Below, piece by piece: positions 56,643 through 64,000 of a DNA stretch of 64,000 bases. Position 1 is the first letter of the stretch. Each line of letters starts with the position of its first letter. Where the stretch lies: NCBI RefSeq assembly GCF_040833975.1, contig NZ_CP162130.1:3263501-3327500 (forward strand), given 5' to 3'. The stretch is from Leptospira sp. WS92.C1. GTDB taxonomy: Bacteria; Spirochaetota; Leptospiria; Leptospirales; Leptospiraceae. The position numbers were made by a program, and so were the translations under genes. A model generated the notes under the pieces. It did not search any database and was not told the DNA's origin. It saw only the letters and a program-made list of their open reading frames with translations.

Positions 56643-57256
56643 TCAAAAATTTACGGTGCTAAGCATATTAGAAATATGCCCGTTCCAAGAACAAGCTTTT
56701 GACAAGAACCAAAACCAAAAATCAATCGACCCAGGAAGCCCTAATTGTTGAAAAATTAAATTTGTGATTTTCTTATAAAAGTATTTGGAACGAAAATCAT
56801 TCCAACCGCCTAACAAACCACCAAGTGCATACGACACTTTGATTTTGTTTTTATCAATTGGAATTCCTTTTACATCCTTGGTGGTTAAATCCAGTTCAAC
56901 AGAATCCGCACCTGCAAAAGTTCCGATCCACATTGCAACCCCTTGAGAACGAAATCGCGCGTCTTGAAATTGAATATCCAGAGTTTCTTTGGCCGTATCG
57001 GAAAAGGACACACCTTTCTTTTGCAATTTCGTTTTAAAATACTCGATAAAATGTCCCGCAACAAAAGTCGGAGACTCTTTTAAGAACTCCGCTTCCGGCG
57101 CATAGGACACAACCAATTTTTCATTGAATTTAATCGCTTTATAATTCGGGGTCGAAAACTCACCCATTCGATTCGAGTAACACTCGAACTGCAGCTTACA
57201 ACAAGCTGAATCGAAAACGCCAAAACAACCAACATCACCTTTCTTACATGGAACAT
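56643..57256 (-). pseudogene. Frameshifted lipoprotein gene (DUF4410-like body)
   Basis: From ATG 57256 the minus strand reads MFHVRKVMLVVLAFSIQLVV then SCSSSVTRI, a textbook lipoprotein signal with lipobox LVVSC. The rest of that frame is not coding-like. The mature part continues in another frame: MGEFSTPNYKAIKFNEKLVV, SPTFVAGHFIEYFKTKLQKK, SVELDLTTKDVKGIPIDKNK and GLLGGWNDFRSKYFYKKITN, ending at 56643. A one- or two-base indel near 57165-57185 would join them. The body resembles DUF4410-type lipoproteins of unknown function. Either a pseudogene or a sequencing error. Confidence 0.65.
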
Positions 57257-57892
57257 ACATTTACACTAATAAACACATTCATAAAATGATATATTATGAA
57301 AACAACATTTTATTAATAATGATTAAAAATAAACAAAGTAAATCGTCCCGCAGAATTCACATGAATCAATTTTTTAATAATAAATTGCCAATCTGATACT
57401 TTATAATATGAATTAATGCTATAAAAACAAGTCCACGAGCGGCCACGGATTCCAATTTCTTTCGCAAAATGCCTCTTTTTGCAATGGCTTCTCGATTCAG
57501 CGCGAGAATTCGATCCAAAAAAAAATCGATGCTCTTTCGGGAAAGAATGCGTTCTAGATACTCTATCCGCGTGAGTTTGTCTTTCGGACTTCAAAATGAG
57601 TTTTTTGATTTATTTTCCGGTGGTCGAAAGTGACGATATTGGAAAAAAGTGGGTGGCAAGAAGTTTCGGAATTCTTTGACGAAAGAAAGAAATTTTCAGC
57701 TTAGAATTGAATCTTATAAGTAACGAAAAAATTGGAGATGTTGACGGATAGTTTGCGGAGGAAAGACAAAGAGAATGAATCAATTTTCAATTATTTTCGA
57801 AGATTGATTGAAATTGGATTCTTTTGAAGATGGTCATTTACACAGAATTGCTGGCATCTGCGAAACAATCCGAAACCTTCCTTAATCTCGAA
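57257..57892. other. Spacer downstream of hsdR
   Basis: 636 bp. Only shadow-type open frames (for example 57313-57594 on the minus strand, Ser/Arg/His-rich without a ribosome site). No repeat or RNA recognised. Confidence 0.35.
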
Positions 57893-60880
57893 TTATTTTT
57901 CATTAAAACGATTGAAAACCTTTAGTAACATCCAACTTTCGACTTCTTTTTTAAACTCGGAATTCCCCATGATTTTATCAAAAATATCCTGATTGTTATC
58001 CATTCTCTCAATCAATTTGTTAATGAAAATTTCATCAAAAGCATATTTGAAATTTTCAATGGGATTATTTTGAGCCCTTGTCTTCAGTTGATCGTCTTGG
58101 TACAACTCCTCTTCAACTTGATTGAAGAACAATTTATCAATTTCTCTAAAATCAGTTCCGAACTTTTCGTTTAGAATTCGAATAATATCAGATAATTTTA
58201 CTTTTTCTTCTACATCTTTTCCACCAGCGGATTCCTTCTCTCCATCCAAATTGGCCTCCCCCTGTATTTTCAATACGAGATCCGCTTCTTCCAATTTCTT
58301 TAATCGATAGAATTCCAAGGCAACATCGTCGTCCAATTGTAACTTCTCAATATAGCTCGTTTTGGGAATTTTTAAAACTAAGTATCTACCAAAACTATAT
58401 AATTTTTCCAAATCAACATCCTGAAAGGGCATGATCTGAGAGAGAAAACCGTAACCCCTAAGATACGCTATGAGAGCCTTTTTGAAAAGATCTTGTTCCT
58501 CTTCATTTTTTCCCTTGAATCGATCTATACTAGGATCGATAAAGCTGTATAATCTACTCTGCGATTTTGCAGTTTGATTTCCCTCTCGGTAAAATACTTT
58601 TGCAAATCCGTCCACTTCGGATTGATAATATATATAAGCTGAATCTAATTTGGCTTTTAGGTCGTATAATCGATTCGGATCGCTCGGTTCTTCCAAACTC
58701 GTTAATTCGTAATACGGCTGGAAGGAATCTAAGATCGTCTGCCGTTCATTGGCAAAATCGATTACGAGCGCATCTTCTTTTCCCGGATAGGTTCTATTTA
58801 AACGAGATAAGGTCTGAACCGCCTTGACTCCGATGATTTTTTTATCCACATACATGGTATGCAATAAGGGTTGATCAAATCCTGTTTGATATTTATCCGC
58901 GACGAGAAGAACTCGATATTTTTCCCCTTCACCGAATTTTTCCGGAAGCTCTTTTTCCCCGAATTGGTTCAATTGCGCTTCTCTGATTCCCTCTTTGTAT
59001 AAATCATGATAAAGGACTCCCGAAAATGCAACGAGAGGATCGATTCCAGTATAACCTTTTTCTTTGATGTATTCTTTAAATCTTAGATAGTATTCCAGAG
59101 CATGCCTACGCGAGGATGTTACGACCATTGCCTTGGCCTTTCCTCCAATTCGAGGCATTATAATTTTTCTAAAATGTTCGACGATAACTTCGATCTTTTG
59201 GCTGATATTATGAGGATGAAGGGAAGCAAATCTTCCAATCGCCTGTAGAGCTTTTTTCTTATTTAATTCGGGATCATCCGCAATGGTTTTCGAAATACGA
59301 TAGTATTCTTTGTAAGTTATATAATTTTTTAATACGTCCAGAATATACTTTTCTTCGATAGCCTGTCTCATCGAGTATAAGTGAAACGGGACAAATTTAC
59401 CTACTTCAGTTTGGATTCCAAAAACTTCCAAAGTTTTAGCCTTTGGAGTCGCCGTAAAAGCAAAGATAGAAAGATTTTTTTGGGGACCTCGTTTTAAAAT
59501 CGCCTCACGGATTAGATCGTCGTCGTCCGATGAATTCTCCTCAAACTGCCTTTCCATTTCCTCCGATTCCTCCAAGGAAAGATGATTACTCGAAAGAGCC
59601 TCAGCCATATTCTTAGAAGATTCTCCACCCTGGCTGCTATGAGCTTCGTCGATGATGACTGCGTAATTTCGATCCGGAAGATCATTTAAATGTTTTAAAG
59701 CAAATGGAAATTTTTGAAGAGTGGTGATTATGATATTCGTACCGAATTGGATCGCGTTTGCTAACTGTTTGGAATCGTCGTCGATCCTTTGAACGACTCC
59801 TTGTTTGTGTTCGAATTGATAAATCGTATCCTGCAATTGTCGATCCAGCACCGTTCGATCCGTAATGACAATCACGGAATCAAAAATCTTTTTATCAGCA
59901 TCATCGTAAAGACTACTCAGACGGTAAGCCAGCCAGGCGATGGAATTACTCTTTCCACTTCCCGCAGAATGCTGAATGAGATATTTTTTTCCGGGACCGA
60001 AACGTTTTGCATCTAAGGAAATTTTGCGAACTACGTCGATTTGATGATATCGGGGAAAAAGAGTGGATTCCTTAGTATAGTTTTTTCCATCGATTTTAAA
60101 AACTTCCTTACGCAAATGTAAAAATCGGGAAAGCAATTCCATCCAACTATCGGGAGAAAGAATCTCTTCCCAAAAATACGAAGTTTTATATCCATTTGGA
60201 TTGAGTGGATTTCCCGCCCCAGACCCATTGCCTTTATTGAACGGTAAGAACTTTGTATTATCGCCGTCTAGTTTGGTAGTTAGATGCACTTCGTCGGGAT
60301 CGACTGCAAAATGGACCAAAGCCCTTTTTTTCCATTGAAATAATAGCTCTTTCGGATCTCGGGTGTTTTTGTATTGGAGAATCGCGTCCTGAATCGATTG
60401 TCCCGTAAAATGATTTTTGAGTTCGATCGTTGCAACGGGAAGACCGTTCAGAGAAAGAAGAAGATCAATGCTATTATTATTTTTTAAAGAATAGTGGACC
60501 TGTCTCGTTACGGAGAGTTCATTTTTTTGGTACTCTAAATATGTATCCGGATTCAATTTGCTATCCGGTTTAAAATACGCTAATTTGAATTTTACACCGC
60601 TATCCGTAATCCCGTGACGGAGAACGTCCAGCATCCCTCTTAAATCCAACTCTTTGTACAAACGCTGAAAAAATTTATTCTCCGTATCTTCTTTATAATA
60701 AACTTTTAGTTTTTCCCATTCCTTTTCTTGAGATCGGACAATGAAAGATAGAATCGTTTGTTTATCCAGAGCGAGTGATTTATCAAAATTACCGGCGTCC
60801 CCTTCTTTCCAACCGATCGAAATCAGATGTTCGATGATTGCGGTCTCAAAGGTGGCTTCTGTGTGGATGGATGATTTCAT
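57893..60880 (-). CDS. hsdR: Type I restriction enzyme, R subunit
   Basis: 995 residues from ATG 60880. The N-terminal PD-(D/E)xK nuclease has NSIDLLLSLNGLPVATIELK then NHFTGQSIQDAI; the SF2 translocase follows with HSAGSGKSNSIAWLAYRL (Walker A), VIIDEAHSSQGG (DEAH box), AFTATPKAKTLEVFG, KYQTGFDQPLLHTMYVDK and VQTLSRLNRTYPGK. The C-terminal helical part should dock on the methylase core. All key motifs are intact. It is the last gene of the operon, 125 bp after hsdS. Confidence 0.95.
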   Translation of the reverse strand: MKSSIHTEATFETAIIEHLISIGWKEGDAGNFDKSLALDKQTILSFIVRSQEKEWEKLKVYYKEDTENKFFQRLYKELDLRGMLDVLRHGITDSGVKFKLAYFKPDSKLNPDTYLEYQKNELSVTRQVHYSLKNNNSIDLLLSLNGLPVATIELKNHFTGQSIQDAILQYKNTRDPKELLFQWKKRALVHFAVDPDEVHLTTKLDGDNTKFLPFNKGNGSGAGNPLNPNGYKTSYFWEEILSPDSWMELLSRFLHLRKEVFKIDGKNYTKESTLFPRYHQIDVVRKISLDAKRFGPGKKYLIQHSAGSGKSNSIAWLAYRLSSLYDDADKKIFDSVIVITDRTVLDRQLQDTIYQFEHKQGVVQRIDDDSKQLANAIQFGTNIIITTLQKFPFALKHLNDLPDRNYAVIIDEAHSSQGGESSKNMAEALSSNHLSLEESEEMERQFEENSSDDDDLIREAILKRGPQKNLSIFAFTATPKAKTLEVFGIQTEVGKFVPFHLYSMRQAIEEKYILDVLKNYITYKEYYRISKTIADDPELNKKKALQAIGRFASLHPHNISQKIEVIVEHFRKIIMPRIGGKAKAMVVTSSRRHALEYYLRFKEYIKEKGYTGIDPLVAFSGVLYHDLYKEGIREAQLNQFGEKELPEKFGEGEKYRVLLVADKYQTGFDQPLLHTMYVDKKIIGVKAVQTLSRLNRTYPGKEDALVIDFANERQTILDSFQPYYELTSLEEPSDPNRLYDLKAKLDSAYIYYQSEVDGFAKVFYREGNQTAKSQSRLYSFIDPSIDRFKGKNEEEQDLFKKALIAYLRGYGFLSQIMPFQDVDLEKLYSFGRYLVLKIPKTSYIEKLQLDDDVALEFYRLKKLEEADLVLKIQGEANLDGEKESAGGKDVEEKVKLSDIIRILNEKFGTDFREIDKLFFNQVEEELYQDDQLKTRAQNNPIENFKYAFDEIFINKLIERMDNNQDIFDKIMGNSEFKKEVESWMLLKVFNRFNEK

Positions 60881-61005
60881 GGGTTTCTCGTTTTATTTCA
60901 GGTTCGAAATTCGTTTCAAATCATTTATTTTTTATATTCTAAATTTACTATATAGGATCGATTTGCCGAAGTAAAAGATCATAGATGGCTCTTAAAACAA
61001 TCCAA

Positions 61006-62256
61006 TTACACAACCTTCACCTTGCCTGTCACTACTTCCGAAATCAAAGCGGTGCGATATTCGGAAAGGAGTTCGATTTCTTTTTCGATTTTGGAAATGG
61101 TGGAGTCAAGATGAACCATTTTTACCTGAATAAAATTCTTAATTTCAGTCATTTCTTTTTCAGGGGGCATAGGAATTGATAAATTTTTGATTCTATCTAC
61201 CGAAAGACCAGGTTGAGCCGAGGCAAGAGAATATTGGTTCAAATTCATGGTTCGCAACAGCTCACCTAACCAAAGAAGATCTATTTTTTTTAATAAAGTG
61301 ACTACGACAGCATGCTCAGAAGCAAAAAACATATTAGATGCGTAATTTATATTTCCGCATAAAGCACCTTGTCGACCAATTAGAATAAAATGTCCTTCGT
61401 GAGTATATCGAAAAGTATATCCACGCAAGCCATTCCCACCATATACAGGATATTCTCCTTCCGGCCGAATGTCTTCTGATGTTATAGATTCACCACTTCG
61501 GAGATCCGCCACCCACTTCAACTTCTTCACCTCCCAGTGCTCTGGAATATCCCCTAACCATTCCACTCCGCTCGGTTTCAGCTTTACACTGGGATCGATC
61601 CCCCTTGTGACTGCTTGATTGATAACGGCGATTCGTTCTTCCTGGAGGAGTTCGATGAGTCTGCGTTTTTTTTCGATGAGAGAATTGATCTGTGCAGTCT
61701 TGCGATCCAAGAAGTCGGCGATTGCTTGTTGCTCGGAGAGAGGAGGAAGGGAAATGGGAAAATCTTCTACAAAATTAGTCGGAAGTCTCTTTTGTCCCGC
61801 AGAACCAGACATGAGACCTTCCCCTACTTTCATAAATAAATTTGTTTTTGTTTGATAAAATGCGAATCGTGAATTCAGACTTTCTAATGCTTTAATTGTG
61901 TGAAACTCTGTCGATCCAAACCCAAATGCCGTTTCTAGATTCTTTAAATGAGCACCCTTTCCATTTTCAAAGCAAGGAGTAATTTTTGCTAAGATGATAT
62001 CACCTTTATCAAAATATGTGAAGCCGGTACTAACGTCTTTTATTCTTTTACGTAATTCTTGATTGATTTCACCATTTTCGGAGACTTTCTCCATTGGTAG
62101 AAACACAACTTCAGCATCTAAATTCTGATTTTGCGTGTAATTTCGCTTGCTGTTATTTATAAGGGCGACTCTCTTCAGCCTCTTAACCTCCCAGCCTTCC
62201 GGAATTTCTCCGATCCATTCCACACCCGAGTCTTTGTATTTCTCGTAACGTTTCAT
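61006..62256 (-). CDS. hsdS: Type I restriction-modification specificity subunit
   Basis: 416 residues from ATG 62256, overlapping the hsdM stop (ATGA). Two target-recognition domains (about 1-160 and 215-370) each end in conserved helices (LPPLSEQQAIADFLDRKTAQ; MPPEKEMTEIKNFIQVKMVH). Each half also starts with nearly the same text: KDSGVEWIGEIPEGWEVKRL and KPSGVEWLGDIPEHWEVKKL. The two TRDs differ, so the recognised site should be bipartite and asymmetric; the site cannot be read from sequence. Confidence 0.93.
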   Translation of the reverse strand: MKRYEKYKDSGVEWIGEIPEGWEVKRLKRVALINNSKRNYTQNQNLDAEVVFLPMEKVSENGEINQELRKRIKDVSTGFTYFDKGDIILAKITPCFENGKGAHLKNLETAFGFGSTEFHTIKALESLNSRFAFYQTKTNLFMKVGEGLMSGSAGQKRLPTNFVEDFPISLPPLSEQQAIADFLDRKTAQINSLIEKKRRLIELLQEERIAVINQAVTRGIDPSVKLKPSGVEWLGDIPEHWEVKKLKWVADLRSGESITSEDIRPEGEYPVYGGNGLRGYTFRYTHEGHFILIGRQGALCGNINYASNMFFASEHAVVVTLLKKIDLLWLGELLRTMNLNQYSLASAQPGLSVDRIKNLSIPMPPEKEMTEIKNFIQVKMVHLDSTISKIEKEIELLSEYRTALISEVVTGKVKVV

Positions 62257-64000
62257 GATTCGATGACTTCTCCGATCATTCCTTGGGTCTCTTCTTCTAA
62301 CGCTAAGATATCCCGGCGAATCTCTTCCAAACTGCGAAGGGGTTTGTATTTGTAGAAATACTTGGTGAAGTTGATTTCATAACCGATCTTTGTTTTTTCG
62401 GAATCGATCCAAGCATCGGGAACGTGCGGAAGCACTTCTCTTTGAAAGTATTCTTGGATATTTTCTTTGAGGGGAATGTTTTCGAAATCTCTGAGATCGG
62501 AATCCGCTTGGATATTTCCTTTTTTATCTAAGACCGGCTTTCCGTTTTCATCCAGCTTCGGTCTTTCGACCGTGATTCTGGAATATCCGAAATCTTCGTT
62601 ATCAAAGATTTTAGAATATTCGTTTTCTTGAAAGTTTCCGTAGAGTTTCGTGATTCGTTCGATGGCGGACTCGTGGATTTCTTTTCGTTTGTTTCCAAGG
62701 CTTCGAAGCATCTTAGAATAGAACGGATTTTCCTTGTCTTCCAAATCGCCGCCGGTTGCATTGATGAGTTGAACCTTTCCTTTTCTCGCCTTGGGCTTGT
62801 GATCGGTTACGATCCAGATATAGGTGGAAATTCCTGTGTTGTAAAAAAGCTGATCGGGAAGAGCGATGATGGCTTCCAACATGTCGTTTTCGATGATCCA
62901 TTTTCGGATATCGCTCGGACCACTTCCTGCAGAACCGCTAAAAAGAGGAGAACCGTTGAATACGATTCCGAGCCGAGTTCCTTCCTCTTTACGTTTCATT
63001 TTAGAAATCATATGTTGGAGAAATAAAAAGGAACCATCGCTGATCGCAGGTAAACCAGCTCCGAATCTTCCATCCCAACCTCTTTTCTCTTTTTCATCTT
63101 TGATGATCTTCTCGGATTTCTTCCAATCTACACCGAAAGGAGGATTGCTTAACATATAATCAAACTTTTCTTCCGCAAGTCCGTCTTGGGTGAATGAATT
63201 TCCGAACTTGATGTTGGATGGATTTTGTCCTTTGATCAACATATCCGATTTGCAAATCGCAAAAGATTCCGGGTTCATCTCTTGTCCAAAAACTTCCAGT
63301 TTTGCATCGGGATTGAGCTCGCGTAAAAATTCTTCTGCAACGGAAAGCATCCCGCCGGTCCCGCAAGCCGGATCGTATAAGGTTCGAACGATTCCTTTTT
63401 TCGTTAAGATATCCTTGTCATTGACAAAAAGAAGATTTACCATCAACCGAATGACTTCCCTCGGTGTGAAATGTTCCCCCGCAGTTTCGTTGCTTAACTC
63501 CGCAAATTTCCGAATCAACTCCTCGAAAATATATCCCATTTCTAAGGAAGAAACCTCTTTGAATATCTCACCTGCTTCCGCAAATTTTTTGATAACCATA
63601 TAGAGTAAATCATATTCCTCTAATTTTCGAATTTGGTCTTCAAAACTAAAATACTCGATGATTTCCTGTGCGCCGATCGAGTAACCCTTGATATAATTTT
63701 TTAGGTTTGCCGCGATTCCGTTTGGATCATTTGCCAATTCGGTAAAATTAAATTTACTACGATTGTGAAACTTAGCCTTCGCAATATTGTTAAGAATCGG
63801 CTCCAATATTTCCGGCTTTTTCGCTTTGTGTTGTGTATATGCTTCCAAAACTTTCTTCTTGGTCGGTTCTAATATAGAATCAAGACGTCTCAACACTGTG
63901 AAAGGAAGAATTACCTTTCCATAATCCGCTTGTTTATAATGTCCACGTAATAGATCCGCGATGGACCATAGAAAATTTGCTTTTTCTCTAAAATTATACA
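62253..64000 (-). CDS. hsdM: Type I restriction-modification methylase subunit (5' end beyond window)
   Basis: 581 codons are visible; the frame stays open to the right edge, where EKANFLWSIADLLRGHYKQA and DYGKVILPFTVLRRLD show the normal HsdM N-terminal helical domain, so the start lies past 64000. N6-adenine methylase motifs: DPACGTGGMLSVAEEF (SAM site) and MLSNPPFGVDW (NPPF catalytic motif). HsdM2-HsdS forms the methylase and, with HsdR, the restriction complex. The gene order hsdM-hsdS-hsdR and the overlaps point to one operon. Confidence 0.95.
   Translation of the reverse strand, partial: YNFREKANFLWSIADLLRGHYKQADYGKVILPFTVLRRLDSILEPTKKKVLEAYTQHKAKKPEILEPILNNIAKAKFHNRSKFNFTELANDPNGIAANLKNYIKGYSIGAQEIIEYFSFEDQIRKLEEYDLLYMVIKKFAEAGEIFKEVSSLEMGYIFEELIRKFAELSNETAGEHFTPREVIRLMVNLLFVNDKDILTKKGIVRTLYDPACGTGGMLSVAEEFLRELNPDAKLEVFGQEMNPESFAICKSDMLIKGQNPSNIKFGNSFTQDGLAEEKFDYMLSNPPFGVDWKKSEKIIKDEKEKRGWDGRFGAGLPAISDGSFLFLQHMISKMKRKEEGTRLGIVFNGSPLFSGSAGSGPSDIRKWIIENDMLEAIIALPDQLFYNTGISTYIWIVTDHKPKARKGKVQLINATGGDLEDKENPFYSKMLRSLGNKRKEIHESAIERITKLYGNFQENEYSKIFDNEDFGYSRITVERPKLDENGKPVLDKKGNIQADSDLRDFENIPLKENIQEYFQREVLPHVPDAWIDSEKTKIGYEINFTKYFYKYKPLRSLEEIRRDILALEEETQGMIGEVIES

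Noticed and set aside
60031..60228. Small open frames inside hsdR, recB and recC
   Set aside because: They lie on the other strand or in other frames within strongly supported genes and show no own start signals.

Overview
The window looks like a chromosomal piece of a pathogenic-clade Leptospira. The evidence is moderate GC with A/T-rich spacers, frequent TTG and GTG starts, a DUF1564 gene (a family I know from pathogenic Leptospira), spirochaete-type lipoproteins, a tRNA-Ile/tRNA-Ala pair not attached to visible rRNA genes, and several decayed genes and dispersed repeats. The species cannot be fixed from sequence reading alone.

Left part (1-24.6 kb): a truncated SMP-30/strictosidine-synthase-like gene; a divergent run of a cyclic-nucleotide-binding protein, an acyltransferase-3 membrane protein and a beta-propeller lipoprotein; two tRNAs; then a 759-residue flavoprotein fused to a membrane polyferredoxin (5529-7808). 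Its FAD-binding elements appear circularly permuted, and I consider it the most unusual protein here. A crotonase, a metallo-hydrolase, thiM, a Ste24-type protease, a methyltransferase and a hotdog thioesterase follow. From 14.7 to 20.1 kb lies a one-direction cluster: an ArsR-type regulator with a palindrome at its start, a DoxX-like protein, five SRPBCC proteins in a row, a gutted dihydrofolate-reductase-like pseudogene and a 14-TM efflux pump. A second DoxX protein, an amidase and a sixth SRPBCC protein come next.

Middle part (24.8-44 kb): a DNA repair locus with a short recQ facing away from an overlapping recC-recB-recD operon. It is followed by a 7TM-DISM/PAS/SpoIIE phosphatase, a DUF2834 protein, an ABC-2 exporter pair with a short-chain dehydrogenase, and a two-gene reverse transsulfuration operon (cystathionine beta-synthase plus gamma-lyase/synthase) preceded by hairpin structures.

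Right part (44-64 kb) is accessory and decaying. It holds a multiply frameshifted PHB-depolymerase remnant, a methyltransferase/thioesterase-like pair divergent from a MarR regulator, DUF1564, an intact IS481-family element with a 7-bp target duplication next to an ABC-F gene, GC-rich interspersed repeats, a likely truncated acyltransferase, a winged-helix methyltransferase, a frameshifted lipoprotein, and a type I restriction-modification operon (hsdM-hsdS-hsdR, minus strand) that runs off the right edge.

No CRISPR array, rRNA gene, phage module or replication origin was seen. Two repeat families are described: a three-copy ~62-bp stem-loop repeat (5.0, 24.7 and 48.7 kb) and a GC-rich element present twice (40.6 and 52.0 kb).
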